From contig NZ_CP047146.1 of NCBI RefSeq assembly GCF_009834125.1, positions 1,915,501 through 1,979,500 on the forward strand: a stretch of 64,000 nucleotides of DNA, in the 5' to 3' direction. Position 1 is the first letter of the stretch. Every line of letters starts with the position of its first letter. The notes below the pieces were generated by a model. It ran no database searches, was not told the origin of the DNA, and saw only the letters and a program-made list of their open reading frames with translations. Source of the DNA: Streptomyces sp. GS7 (GTDB taxonomy: Bacteria > Actinomycetota > Actinomycetes > Streptomycetales > Streptomycetaceae). This document shows positions 1 through 8,529 of the stretch, piece after piece. A program made the position numbers and the translations under genes.

Positions 1-2
1 TG

Positions 3-179
3 GTCTGGCGGCTACGCCGTCTCGCCCAGCTTCCCGCTCACCCGGGCGTGACTCGCCGCCCGCAGGCCGGCACCAGCCAGCCCAAGTCCGCGGCCAAGCG
101 CACCAGCAACCGGACGGCACCCACGGCAGCAGCTCGACCCGCTGCCTTCGACCCGCGTCACCGCACACCGCGCCGCTGA
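3..179 (+). CDS. C-terminal tail of a gene cut by the window edge
   Basis: The reading frame is open from base 3 to a TGA at 177-179 and encodes a basic, Ala/Pro/Arg-rich tail that ends in Arg-Arg. Low-complexity tails like this close several other proteins in this window, for example those ending at 12002 and 47732, so it is probably the disordered end of a plasmid-type protein. The N-terminal part lies outside the window and no function can be given. Confidence 0.4.
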   Translation, partial: VWRLRRLAQLPAHPGVTRRPQAGTSQPKSAAKRTSNRTAPTAAARPAAFDPRHRTPRR

Positions 180-285
180 CCGGCGTCCGGCAGGCCGCCC
201 AACTGCCCCGCCGGACTCAGCCAAACCCCTGGACACCGGAGACACCGGCTGTTACGGATGGAAACAGAAGGACCTCGACCGGGAG

Positions 286-687
286 ATGACGCCCGTGCTC
301 AGAACCACCGACCGCCCCGCAGAGCCGACCGTGCTGCCCGCCCTCCCCACCGGTACCCATCCGCTGCTGCAACTCGAATACGAGACGCAGCCACCCAGCG
401 GCCCTGGCACGACGCGCTGCCTCAGCCACCCGCGCGAGCTGGCCCTCCGCGGGATCCCGGTGATGTGCACGGCCTGCCGTGCACGGCGCGACTGGCTGCT
501 CACCAACCACGGCCGCAACGTCTGGATCGTCTGCCGTTGCAGCAATCAGTGGCTCGAACCCGAAATCAGTCGGGCCGACTTCAATGCCCTGATCGCCATC
601 CCGGACGCGACGACGTACTCCAGTGTCGAGCAGGGGCTCACCGCGCTCGGCTTCGATGGGGCCTTCGCCGGCATCTACCTGGACTAA
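286..687 (+). CDS. Hypothetical protein with Cys pairs, possible zinc ribbon
   Basis: A 133-residue protein with strong actinobacterial third-position GC bias. The middle carries CTAC (about residue 62) followed by CRC about 20 residues later, and an earlier isolated Cys, a spacing that could hold zinc. There is no signal peptide or membrane segment. The ATG at 286 is used; a GTG at 292 has a better placed GGGAG and is an alternative. An IS256 element lies 34 bases downstream and does not disturb the frame. I do not recognise the family. Confidence 0.6.
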   Translation: MTPVLRTTDRPAEPTVLPALPTGTHPLLQLEYETQPPSGPGTTRCLSHPRELALRGIPVMCTACRARRDWLLTNHGRNVWIVCRCSNQWLEPEISRADFNALIAIPDATTYSSVEQGLTALGFDGAFAGIYLD

Positions 688-721
688 CAGTCGGATTGCT
701 CCCGTCGCAGCTGCCCGGGCC

Positions 722-2116
722 GGGTGTGTCTCAAAGATCGTGTAAGTCCGTGATGTGACAGGCTGGCCGGGGCCCTGACCTGGGCTTTGACCAGCCGGGA
801 CGGACGGACATGAACGACAACGAGATCCCGGCCGTTGAACCGGTCGAGGACAAGCTCGTGGATGAGGTCGTCGACCGGCTGATGGACCGCGTCGACGCTT
901 CGGGGGCTGCCCTGCTGGGTGAAGGCGGGCTGCTGACGGAGGTGACCCGGGCCGTGCTGGAGCGGGCCCTGGACGCGGAGATGACCGACCACCTCGGATA
1001 CGAGAAGCACGATCGGGCGGGCCGCGGCTCGGGCAACAGCCGCAACGGCACCTCGCCGAAGACGGTGCTGACCGATGCCGGGGCGGTCACGCTGGCCGTT
1101 CCCAGGGACCGTGACGGGTCCTTCGAACCGCAGCTGGTACCCAAGCACGCCAGGCGGCTGGCAGGCTTCAACGAGCAGGTCCTGTCGCTGTACGCGCGCG
1201 GTATGTCGGTGCGTGACATCCGCTCGCACCTGGCCGGCATGTACGGCGTCGAGGTCTCACCGGACCTGATCAGCAAGGTCACCGACGCCGTCACCGACGA
1301 GCTCGACGCATGGCAGAACAGACCGCTGGACGCCCTCTGGCCGATCATCTACATCGACGCGCTCTGGGTGAAGATCCGCTCCGGCTCCGTAGCCTCCCGA
1401 CCGGTCTACCTGGCCGTCGGCGTGGACATGGACGGCTGCAAGGACGTGCTCGGCCTGTGGGCCGGCGACGAGGGCGAAGGCGCCACGACCTGGATGACCG
1501 TGCTGTCCGAGCTCCGCAACCGCGGGGTCGAGGACGTGTGCATCGTCGCCTGCGACGGACTCAAGGGCCTGCCCGACGCGGTCACCGCAACCTGGCCCAA
1601 AGCCACCGTTCAGACGTGTGTGATCCACTTGATCCGTGCCTCGCTGAGGTTCGCCTCCAAGCAGCACCACGCAAAGCTCGTAACGGAGTTGAAGGCCATC
1701 TACACAGCGCCGACCGAGCAAGCCGCCGAGCAGGCCCTCGCCGACTTCGCCGCAGGCGAGCTGGGCCAGCGGTATCCCGCAATCGTGCGGACCTGGCAGA
1801 CCGCATGGAGCGAATTCACCCCCTACCTCGCCTTCCCGCCGGAGATAAGGAAGGTCGTCTACTCAACGAACCTGATCGAGTCGATCAACGCACGGCTACG
1901 GAAAGCCACCCGCAACCGCGGACACTTCCCCTCCGAGCAGGCCGCGTTGAAGGTGCTCTACCTCGCCGTCCGCGAGCAGATCACCCCCAGAGCGCGCGAT
2001 GTCAACCACGTCGCGGCACACTGGAAGAAGGCACTCAACCAGTTCTCACTCTTCTTCGAGAACCGGCTCAACACCAAGTGAAAAACGAGGACTTACACAA
2101 AGTTCCGTACACGCCC
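722..2116 (+). mobile_element. IS256-family insertion sequence with 8-bp target repeats
   Basis: The boundaries come from imperfect terminal inverted repeats: 722-749 and the complement of 2089-2116 match at 20 of 28 positions and share the block GTGTAAGTCC. The element is flanked by identical 8-bp direct repeats CCCGGGCC at 714-721 and 2117-2124, as expected of IS256 transposition. Length is 1395 bp with one transposase gene. Perfect target repeats and an intact transposase suggest a recent insertion. Confidence 0.9.
810..2081 (+). CDS. IS256-family transposase
   Basis: A 423-residue DDE transposase of the mutator/IS256 type, the usual length for the family. The N-terminal part has the DxLGYEKH-type segment followed by GNSRNG. 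Catalytic positions are visible as the first Asp in IYIDALW (near residue 180), the second in CDGLKGLPDAV (near 250) and the Glu in NLIESINARLR (near 355). It is the only gene in the element and appears intact. The ATG at 810 follows a purine-rich stretch. Confidence 0.95.
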   Translation: MNDNEIPAVEPVEDKLVDEVVDRLMDRVDASGAALLGEGGLLTEVTRAVLERALDAEMTDHLGYEKHDRAGRGSGNSRNGTSPKTVLTDAGAVTLAVPRDRDGSFEPQLVPKHARRLAGFNEQVLSLYARGMSVRDIRSHLAGMYGVEVSPDLISKVTDAVTDELDAWQNRPLDALWPIIYIDALWVKIRSGSVASRPVYLAVGVDMDGCKDVLGLWAGDEGEGATTWMTVLSELRNRGVEDVCIVACDGLKGLPDAVTATWPKATVQTCVIHLIRASLRFASKQHHAKLVTELKAIYTAPTEQAAEQALADFAAGELGQRYPAIVRTWQTAWSEFTPYLAFPPEIRKVVYSTNLIESINARLRKATRNRGHFPSEQAALKVLYLAVREQITPRARDVNHVAAHWKKALNQFSLFFENRLNTK

Positions 2117-2150
2117 CCCGGGCCAGGACTGCTGCTTACTGACTTGGCGT

Positions 2151-2183
2151 TTCAAGGTGACGGCGGTGGGAGATCGAGGGAAA
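2151..2183 (+). repeat. 33-bp imperfect direct repeat, copy 1
   Basis: Matches 3138-3170 at 28 of 33 positions (TTCAAGGTGA...GTCGAGGGA type). The two copies flank the acetyltransferase gene at 2503. They may be remnant ends of a lost mobile element. The 386 bases between the IS256 element and the acetyltransferase hold only this repeat and no gene that I can recognise. Confidence 0.6.
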
Positions 2184-2502
2184 GTCTGGTGCCGGTGAGG
2201 AGCCGTCGAGGACGTCAGCGCGGTAGTGCAGTCGCTTGCGCCGCCAGCCGTGCTCAGCGAGGAATGAATCCGAGGTGTCCTTGCCCGGAGCTGGCGGCGC
2301 CCGCGACCCCGATCATCGGCGCTTTGGACGCTGGTTGCGAACGGCAATCTGGTCAGCCCCACAGGCGGCTGGGCGTGCCGCCGCGGCCGCGAGGTCGTTC
2401 ACGTGGTGTAAGCGTGTGGAAAATCCACCTTGCCATGGGCATGGGTCGACGCGGTCGGTGGCAGCAATTCTTGTACGGCCCGAGAAGGAGGCTTTGAAGC
2501 CT

Positions 2503-3147
2503 ATGCCATCGCTGATCCCGCCGGTGGTTCATCCCGGCAGCCTCAGTACCTCAGCTCAACCGACTCTCGCAGCGGGTGACCTGGTCTTGCGCCCGTGGGA
2601 ACTGAAGGATGTTCCCGTCGTCCGTATGGCTTTTGCTGATGAAGAGGTTCGGAGGTGGACCCTGCTTTCGGGGAATTCGGACGATGACGCGCGCGCATGG
2701 ATCAACAGGTGGGTGAAGTCCTGGCAGGACGAAACCGCGATCGGCTGGGCCGTGGTACCGCCCAGCGGAGTGCCGGTAGGCCACATCGCCTTGCAGCAGC
2801 TCAACCTCCCGCGTGGCACCGGACGTACTACCTGCTGGTTGCTGCGGAGTGGCCGCGGCCACGGCTGGGGCCATCGTGCTCGGCAAAGGGTGACCCGTTG
2901 GGCCTTTGATGACGTCGGCCTGCATCGTCTCGCCCTTGCACATTCGACTGCCAACGAAGCGTCGTGCAGGTCTGCGTTGAAGGCTGGGTTTGCGGCAGAA
3001 GGCGTTCGTCGCAGTGCCGAACTCCACCTTGACGGCTGGCACGACATGCACGAACACGGGTGTGTTCAGGGCGATCTGACAAACGCAGACACGTCTCATG
3101 GCAGTGGCCGACACCAAAGTGATTCTGACCTCGGTGATTCAAGGTGA
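2503..3147 (+). CDS. GNAT-family N-acetyltransferase (RimJ/RimL type)
   Basis: A predicted 214-residue acetyl-CoA-dependent N-acetyltransferase. It opens with the RimJ/L-like block GDLVLRPWELKDVP (about residues 26-39), has the acetyl-CoA loop GRGHGWGHRA (about 115-124) and the late motifs WAFDDVGLHRLAL and KAGFAAEGV. The ATG at 2503 is chosen because GAAGGAGG lies 11 bases upstream; the frame is open further upstream but that part does not read as protein. The last 25 residues run into the direct repeat at 3138, so the natural C-terminus may have been replaced. The substrate is unknown. Confidence 0.85.
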   Translation: MPSLIPPVVHPGSLSTSAQPTLAAGDLVLRPWELKDVPVVRMAFADEEVRRWTLLSGNSDDDARAWINRWVKSWQDETAIGWAVVPPSGVPVGHIALQQLNLPRGTGRTTCWLLRSGRGHGWGHRARQRVTRWAFDDVGLHRLALAHSTANEASCRSALKAGFAAEGVRRSAELHLDGWHDMHEHGCVQGDLTNADTSHGSGRHQSDSDLGDSR

Positions 3148-3170
3148 TGGTGGCGGGAGGTCGAGGGAAT
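3138..3170 (+). repeat. 33-bp imperfect direct repeat, copy 2
   Basis: Second copy of the repeat at 2151-2183. It overlaps the stop codon of the acetyltransferase, which uses the TGA inside TTCAAGGTGA. Confidence 0.6.
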
Positions 3171-3352
3171 CCCCAGGCACTCACCTGACGGGCCGCCCTC
3201 GGCCGCCTCTGATCACCGGTTCCGGGACCACGAGTGTCGGTGACGACGAACCGGCTTCGAAGGTGCCGGTCCGCGAAGGGCGATCCTTCGTTCGAGGGGT
3301 TTAGCTCTCCAACGCTTTTCCGGGGCAAGTAGTGTCCAATAGTGGTAGCGGT

Positions 3353-3733
3353 ATGACTTTCCTGAGGGCAAGACACTGCACAGCAGCTGCCGTCACAGCG
3401 GCGCTGGCCATCGGCGGTCTGGCATCGGCGCCGGCCTCGGCCAGCCCGAGAGCCGCCGTAGCCCCCGTCGTCCAGACGTTTCCCGAGGCCAGCAAGAGGA
3501 CCTACATCTTGGGTTGCGGCTGGAACGAGAGCAGAGGTGGTGAACGGGCCTACTACGAGCACTGCGCCACCAACACCAATGTGTGGATCCAGGTCAAGCG
3601 GTGGCCCCGGTCCGACTACCACCGCTGCGTGGGACCCGGGCGCACCAACCTGGACCTTGACGCCACCGGCGCCTGGTACGACAGCACTTACCGAGGCGGA
3701 CTCTGCTCCCACCCGGGGGACACCGGACCCTGA
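3353..3733 (+). CDS. Small secreted Cys-containing protein, DUF6355-like
   Basis: A 126-residue protein with a Sec signal peptide (Arg-containing start, Ala-rich core, cleavage expected near ASA-SPR, about residue 31). The mature part has CGW...AYYEHC...VWIQV and CVGPGRTNL, the pattern I associate with small secreted actinobacterial DUF6355 proteins; its four cysteines could form two disulfides. The ATG at 3353 is preferred as the start of the signal peptide; a GTG at 3332 would add seven residues. Two strong hairpins follow directly. The function is not known. Confidence 0.7.
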   Translation: MTFLRARHCTAAAVTAALAIGGLASAPASASPRAAVAPVVQTFPEASKRTYILGCGWNESRGGERAYYEHCATNTNVWIQVKRWPRSDYHRCVGPGRTNLDLDATGAWYDSTYRGGLCSHPGDTGP

Positions 3734-3737
3734 CCGG

Positions 3738-3800
3738 GGCGCCGACCGTCACGGTCGGCGCCTGGCCGCTTGTCCTCTGCGGAGGGGACAAGCGGCCAGG
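3738..3800 (+). terminator. Double hairpin after the secreted-protein gene
   Basis: Two perfect inverted repeats in series. An 11-bp stem pairs 3738-3748 with 3752-3762 across a 3-base loop, and a 15-bp stem pairs 3761-3775 with 3786-3800 across a 10-base loop. They start a few bases after the stop at 3733, and the leftward gene ending at 3818 lies just beyond, so they could terminate transcription from both sides. There is no long T-run, as is usual in Streptomyces. Confidence 0.8.
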
Positions 3801-3817
3801 TGGGTCACACAGAGCAG

Positions 3818-3973
3818 TCATGGCCGCCACGTCTTCTGCTGTCCGCCAACGGGGGAATCCCGCTGTCCACCCACAAGGCTGCCCCGGCTCTTTCGGCTGC
3901 GGGCGGCGCGGACACGGATGCCCAGGTGGGCCGCGACCTCCGGAAACCCCCAGAGCTGCTGGTCGTCGGCCAT
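3818..3973 (-). CDS. Small helix-turn-helix protein, probably truncated
   Basis: About 51 residues starting MADDQQLWGFPEVAAHLGI, which resembles the first helices of excisionase-like or MerR-like DNA-binding domains. The start at 3973 is supported by GAGGAGGA seven to twelve bases upstream. The part after about residue 25 does not continue as a normal recognition helix and looks frameshifted, so this may be a decayed gene. It is transcribed leftward like the four small genes to its right. Confidence 0.5.
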   Translation of the reverse strand: MADDQQLWGFPEVAAHLGIRVRAARSRKSRGSLVGGQRDSPVGGQQKTWRP

Positions 3974-4078
3974 CGTGTCCTCCTCGTCCGTCGGTGATGA
4001 GCGGACGCAACGCGCGGTTGGGGCGTACGGCAAGGCCGCCCCTGCCTGATCGGCGCGGGGCGGCCTTCTGCGGTTCGG

Positions 4079-4408
4079 TCAGACCTGGACGAGGCGATTC
4101 GAGAGGTCGAGGGCGGCGGTCGCGACCGCGAGAGCGGCGCACAGGCCCAGTACCTCGTGGACGGTCGGGCGGACCAGGCTTGGCCAGTCGTCCGGGGCGG
4201 CAGGCCAGGAGGCGAGGTGTACCTCGGTGGTGGCCAGGCCCAGGTGAGCGGTGACGTTCCAGCCTGCGAGGGAGGCGGGCTCCCAGTGAAGGCGAACGCG
4301 GCCAAGGGGGAGTCTCGGGGTTTCGGCGGCGAGCCAGGTGACGTCGAGCGGTCCGTCGGGCAGGGCAGAGACGCGCTCAACCAGTACACCGCGCACGTTG
4401 CTCGGCAT
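4079..4408 (-). CDS. Hypothetical protein
   Basis: 109 residues, with a globular look: conserved-looking Trp and Leu-rich strands in the first half and an Ala/Leu-rich helix (ALAVATAALDLSNRLV) at the C-terminus. I do not recognise the family. The ATG at 4408 is the first start that gives normal-looking sequence; its ribosome site is weak. It follows the gene at 4500-4712 on the same strand after 91 bases. Confidence 0.55.
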   Translation of the reverse strand: MPSNVRGVLVERVSALPDGPLDVTWLAAETPRLPLGRVRLHWEPASLAGWNVTAHLGLATTEVHLASWPAAPDDWPSLVRPTVHEVLGLCAALAVATAALDLSNRLVQV

Positions 4409-4499
4409 GGGGTGTGTGGCGAGGCCGTGTAGCGGAAGGAAGTGTGAAGGGTGGGATGGCGACGAGATAGGGGCCTCCGGGGTGTATCGGTGGGATGGG

Positions 4500-4712
4500 T
4501 CAGGTCCAGGCGAGGGCGTCGCTGACCGCCACCGGGAGGTAGTCCTCTTGGCCGTCGTCGGCGATGAACGCCTTGCCGTCCCGGACGACAACCTCGGCCC
4601 CCACGTAGTGGGTGAAGGGGAAGTCGGGGTTGATAGCGAGGCGGATCGGCAGGTTGGGGTCAAGGGCCTGGAGCTGGCGGAGCAGGTGGCCGACGGTCAG
4701 GTTGCGGGGCAC
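4500..4712 (-). CDS. Small hypothetical protein
   Basis: A 70-residue acidic protein with a helix (HLLRQLQALDPNLPI) followed by strands, reminiscent of small plasmid and phage proteins of actinobacteria. The GTG at 4712 is chosen because GGAGG sits five bases upstream. It is part of a leftward run of small genes between 3.8 and 5.3 kb. The function is unknown. Confidence 0.65.
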   Translation of the reverse strand: MPRNLTVGHLLRQLQALDPNLPIRLAINPDFPFTHYVGAEVVVRDGKAFIADDGQEDYLPVAVSDALAWT

Positions 4713-4765
4713 AGGAACCTCCGGGGAGCAGGACAGTGTGGGAAGGGCGGCGGAACGTCAGCACG

Positions 4766-5038
4766 TCAGCGCATGTTGAAGGGGGGTACGTCGCGGAGCA
4801 CGGGCGAGGCGGAGACGCTGGCGGGCCGGTGCTGCGCGAGGCGCCGCTTGCGGCACTCGTTGACGTAGCCCTTGCCGGAATGCCTCATCTCCCAATCGCC
4901 GCACGAGCAGATGGCCTGCGTGAATTCGCGCCCAGGGCAGTCGGGATGGAGCGGCTTGCCGGACCTGGTGTGCTTGTGGTCCGCCGGGCAGTCGGAGCCA
5001 TCGGCGTGGTGCTTGGTGAGTGGAGCGCGAAACGACAT
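4766..5038 (-). CDS. Small Cys/His-rich protein, possible zinc binder
   Basis: 90 residues with CPADHKH, HPDCPGREF and CSCGDWEMRHSG, a Cys/His distribution suggesting one zinc site. The start at 5038 is supported by ACGAGGAA about eight bases upstream. It is a member of the leftward cluster of small genes. There is no assigned function. Confidence 0.6.
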   Translation of the reverse strand: MSFRAPLTKHHADGSDCPADHKHTRSGKPLHPDCPGREFTQAICSCGDWEMRHSGKGYVNECRKRRLAQHRPASVSASPVLRDVPPFNMR

Positions 5039-5105
5039 GGTGAATTCCTCGTGGGTAGGGGAGGCAACCGGTTCACTGGGTGCGGCAGGCATTGGGGGAG
5101 CGCGG

Positions 5106-5273
5106 TCATTCAGCGAAGTCGCGCTGCCACCTGAGTTGTTCGGCTCGATGGGCGGGACGGCGGCGGACGTGCTTGGGGCGGCGGCCGTACTGATGGGGCA
5201 GGTGAAAGCAGGTGCAGCGTCGGGCGTAGGTGCACTTGCGGCGATGCCATGGCGGGGGCGAGAGCATGCGCAC
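5106..5273 (-). CDS. Small basic Cys-containing protein
   Basis: 55 residues, strongly basic (Arg and His rich), with CTYARRCTC near residue 15. A GTG at 5273 lies eight bases after AGGAG and is preferred to the ATG at 5267. The family is not recognised. The high Arg content means it could bind nucleic acid, but that is only inference. Confidence 0.45.
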   Translation of the reverse strand: MRMLSPPPWHRRKCTYARRCTCFHLPHQYGRRPKHVRRRPAHRAEQLRWQRDFAE

Positions 5274-5329
5274 GGTGGGAATCTCCTGGTTGGTCGGTCC
5301 TGTCCGGAGCAGGCGGTGTGGCGGCGCGG

Positions 5330-5671
5330 TTAGCGGTGGGCGACGAGGGCGGCGATGAATCCGGCGACGGCCTCGGCGGGGGTTTAGAGGCTGAACTCCT
5401 GGACCCGCGGGTTGCCTTCGGTCGGCTGTACACGGATCTGCCAGACGATGTCGCGCTTCTAGGCGGCGGTGTCCTCGGGGAGCCGGCCGACGTAGACATG
5501 GCCGTCCGGGCTCGTCGCGTGGACGTTGGCCTCCGGGGTGTCGACGATTGCCCAGCCGAGGGCGTCGAGGAGGTCGAGAACCGGGCCCGCGCAGTGGTCG
5601 GAGGAGAGCCAGCGACGGTCTTCCATGGCCGGGTGGACGATGGCGGGCAGGAGGGTGGCGGAGGCGTTCAC
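5330..5671 (-). pseudogene. DUF317-domain protein, broken by two in-frame stops
   Basis: From a GTG at 5671 (GAAGGG upstream) the frame reads as the DUF317 family of Streptomyces plasmid proteins: LLDALGWAIVDTPEANVH, then GHVYVGRLPEDTAA. A TAG at 5459-5461 stands where the family usually has Trp, and a second stop lies near 5378, inside the usual LNTPAEAVAGFIAAL motif. The sequence otherwise continues as normal DUF317 to the natural stop at 5330-5332. An intact relative is encoded at 12002-12946. Confidence 0.75.
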
Positions 5672-5889
5672 GGTGGGACGTTCCCTTCGTTGACCTGCAG
5701 TTTTCCCAACACCCGTACGTTGACATGCGGCGTGCCGAAGTGCGTAGTCCTTTCCCGCGAAGCGACGTCTGCCGTGGGCGAACTGGTGGCTGTCGGGAGA
5801 CAGTTCACGGTCTGGGAATGGATCGGCGGACGCGGATGTCCTAGGTGGGTTGCGGCAACGGGCCGCACGGGACCGAAGGGGGAGTAGGG

Positions 5890-6162
5890 ATGGAGTCGAG
5901 CAGACACTGGGACGGGGCCGGGTTGGAGCGCAAGATCCGTGCTGCCGGGCGGCCATGGACGGTGGGCGACATTGCGATGGTCGCCGACGGCCAGTGGGCT
6001 GTCGGTGCGCAGTCCGACGAGCGGATGGACGAGGGATCGGCGATGGAGGGCCGGATCGCGGATGGGTGTCGCGTTGAGCTGACGTTGGAGGAGTTGGCCC
6101 GCGCGGTGCGTTCCCGCATCGGAGACGCCCACCACGACGAGGGCGACACCGGCCTCGACTGA
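5890..6162 (+). CDS. Hypothetical protein
   Basis: 90 residues with a protein-like composition (helix ELTLEELARAVRSRI near the C-terminus). The ATG at 5890 is preceded by AAGGGGGAG. The opposite strand is also open here but its translation looks less natural, so this strand is preferred. Not recognised. Confidence 0.5.
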   Translation: MESSRHWDGAGLERKIRAAGRPWTVGDIAMVADGQWAVGAQSDERMDEGSAMEGRIADGCRVELTLEELARAVRSRIGDAHHDEGDTGLD

Positions 6163-6199
6163 CCGCTTGGCGGCGTGGCCCCGGTCCGGCCACCGACGG

Positions 6200-6616
6200 G
6201 CCGACAGTGGGGAAGGAGCGGGCTGATCGGGCGCCTGGCCCAGAGCGCGTGGCGCGTGCCCGGAGCGGGCGACAGCGGCCTGGGCCAGCCGGACTGCTGG
6301 GGCCCGCTCCGCGGTCGCGGAGGCGGCACGCGCTTCGATGACATGGCTGATGGCCTGCAATGAAGTACGGCTCTCCGCTTGGGCGACGCGAAGGTCCGCC
6401 GCTGAGCTGGTGATCCGTTCCAGGTCGTAGAAGGCCGGCACATGGCCGGGCCGGGTGAGGGCGTGCAGACGGTCCTGGTGCACTGCCACGGCGTTGTCGG
6501 TGATGACCAAGGTCGAACGGATGCGCATGGCTGAGCGCAGGAGCGGGTCGTCGCAGGGGCGACGGACTGCGAGGGATTCCAGAGCTTCGATAGGTGTGAC
6601 TGACGTTCTTGCTGGC
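6200..6616 (-). pseudogene. Possible remnant of a plasmid-type helical protein
   Basis: On this strand the stretch reads as normal protein from PIEALESLAVRRP through RIRSTLVITDNAVAVHQ to an Ala-rich helical region, but no start codon with a ribosome site precedes it. The sequence degrades to low-complexity Pro/Arg below about 6270, where the rightward gene at 5890 overlaps the same open frame. It faintly resembles the protein at 13967. I treat it as a decayed gene. Confidence 0.35.
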
Positions 6617-6622
6617 CAGTGT

Positions 6623-6648
6623 GCGTTGTACTTGGCCAGTTGAGTGTC
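6623..6648 (-). repeat. 26-bp repeat, copy 1
   Basis: Read on the minus strand it begins GACACTCAACTGGCCAAGT and matches 11832-11857 (plus strand) at 24 of 26 positions. The centre is close to a palindrome around TGGCCA. It lies just upstream of the degraded leftward gene at 6200-6616 and could be an operator or a scar of recombination. Confidence 0.6.
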
Positions 6649-6649
6649 G

Positions 6650-7493
6650 GGAGACCTCAACGACGGCTGGGGTAGCCACGGTTGGCGTGGCGGAGTCGAT
6701 AGGCGGGCCCGGCGCGAGTTGCTGCCGGGCCCGGCCGTGACCGCTACTGAACGTGGCTGGCGTTTGTCGGGAGTGGCTTCGTCGTGATGTCGAGCTGTCG
6801 GTGAAGATCTTCTCGAAGCTGGCTGTCGGAGGGCGTCGATCTGGGTTTCGGGTGATGGTTGCGGGTGGAGACCCGCGCGACGCCGATTTTCGAGCCGACT
6901 GCGGCCTGCCCTTCGGAACACGTCCGGACCCTGGAGACGGCACACCCAACCGCGGCCACCCCCAGAGGAGCACAACCACCGAGACTCCCGGCACCAACAG
7001 TGTCGCGCACCGTCGGCCGGAAGCGGAGAAAACGCCCCGGACAGACTCTTGGCCGGCTCCGCTCCTTCAGGGGTGACCTGGGGAAGTTCCCCAATTCGCC
7101 CTCAGCCGCAGGCTCGAAAGGGGGCCGGCCGGAGTGCGGGGGAAACGTGCCCCTGCCAGCGAGGAGTGGGGGCCGGATAGGTGATATCTATCCCCAGATA
7201 GACGCTTGGACGCACAGTCCCGCCTTCCGACGGGCATGCTTTTGGCATGTGCCAAGGTGCAGAGCCGGCCTGACGTCAGCGCTGACATAGGGGGCCGGCC
7301 GGAATACGGTCGGAACTGGCTACCGTAGTAAATGCATGCATCTGATTCTTGAGTCAACGGCACGTTTCCGCCGCGTTCCGGCTGGCCACCTATACGGCCT
7401 TATGCGCGGCGTCCCGGAACCGATCGGGTCACGCGCCAAACCACCAGGCCAGCCGGTCTGTCGCACATCCCAACACACCGGAAAGCAGGGACC
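6650..7493. other. Gene-poor stretch
   Basis: Open frames exist on both strands but none has natural composition, a ribosome site and a recognisable domain together. The last 350 bases before the propeller gene are less GC-rich (TGATATCTATC, AATGCATGCATC) and may hold its promoter. No other structure was recognised. Confidence 0.4.
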
Positions 7494-8294
7494 ATGAACG
7501 ACATCAACCACATCGCCAACGGCCTCAAAAAGCCCTTCGGTGTAGCGTTGGAAGGCGACTACCTCTACGTCACAATGTGGGGCAGCGGCGGGACCGCAGG
7601 CTCGGTGGTGAGGGTGAACAAGAAGGACGTAAAGTCAGAACCCGTCACCATCGCCACCGGCCTCGACATGCCCTGTGATGTGACTGTGGATCGAGAGTAC
7701 CTCTACATCGCGGTAGACGCGGACAAGGACCGCTCGGTGGTGAGGGTGAAAAAGGACGGGACGGACCCCACGCACAACAAAACCATCGCCGGCAGGCTCA
7801 CTTGCCCCGGAGGTGTGGCGGTGGATGACGAGTACCTCTACCTCACCAACCTGGATAGCAAAATTCCGCCGCCGCCCCACGACTCGGTGATGAAGGTGAA
7901 AAAGGACGGGTCGGAACCCACGCACCACACCATCATCACCGATACCGACCTCAATCGACCCTCCGCTTTGGTGATGGACGGCGAGTACCTCTACTTCACC
8001 AACTTGGAGGGCGGGTCGGTGGATAGGGTGAAAAAGGACGGGTCGGCACGCGCCAACATTGCCGGCGGTCTCAACACGCCCTGCAGTGTGGCGAAGGACC
8101 GCGAGTACCTCTACATCGTGCAGGAGGAGGACGGCTCGGTGGTGAGGGTGAACAAGAACGGATCGCCAGCCCCCGTCACCGTCGCCACTGGCCTCAAGGA
8201 TCCCCTCGGTGTGGCGGTGGATGGCGACGACCTCTACATCATCAGTCGGGGCACCAACTCGGTAGTGAAGGTGCGAATGAGGGTGCCTGCGTAG
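7494..8294 (+). CDS. Six-repeat beta-propeller protein (NHL/DUF5050-like)
   Basis: A 266-residue protein built almost entirely from six copies of a roughly 42-residue unit. Each unit has P-x-GVAVD followed by G/REYLY-hydrophobic and then SVVRVKKDG, the pattern of one propeller blade with an outer KKDG turn. It has no signal peptide, membrane segment or extra domain, and starts directly in a blade, so it should fold as one closed cytoplasmic six-bladed propeller. The nucleotide sequence is repetitive too (GAGTACCTCTAC recurs), implying recent duplication of blades. The ATG at 7494 follows GCAGGGACC. The ligand is unknown. Confidence 0.75.
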   Translation: MNDINHIANGLKKPFGVALEGDYLYVTMWGSGGTAGSVVRVNKKDVKSEPVTIATGLDMPCDVTVDREYLYIAVDADKDRSVVRVKKDGTDPTHNKTIAGRLTCPGGVAVDDEYLYLTNLDSKIPPPPHDSVMKVKKDGSEPTHHTIITDTDLNRPSALVMDGEYLYFTNLEGGSVDRVKKDGSARANIAGGLNTPCSVAKDREYLYIVQEEDGSVVRVNKNGSPAPVTVATGLKDPLGVAVDGDDLYIISRGTNSVVKVRMRVPA

Positions 8295-8529
8295 GTCGCG
8301 TCCGCGGAGCGGTGGAAAAGGGCTCGACGCGGAAGTTCCGTGGGGTTGATGTTGAGCGGCTTCTTCGAGTGCCGCTGCGATCTCTCTCAACGGGTGTCTT
8401 GAGCGTCGGGGTTGGTGGTTTGAGCGGAGCGTGGCGGAGGTTTGACAGGGGGCGCAGGGCGGCGGGTGTCACGGCGAAGCGGTGCCACCCGCGTGAGGCC
8501 CGGTCGAGGACCGCCCACGGCCGCTACGG

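Noticed and set aside
5459..6997. A 512-codon minus-strand open frame as a single protein
   Set aside because: Only its last 70 codons read as protein (the DUF317 remnant, with its own start and ribosome site); the rest is low-complexity shadow.
7494..8294. Satellite DNA or an array of short tandem repeats
   Set aside because: The period of about 126 bases corresponds exactly to protein blades in one intact reading frame.
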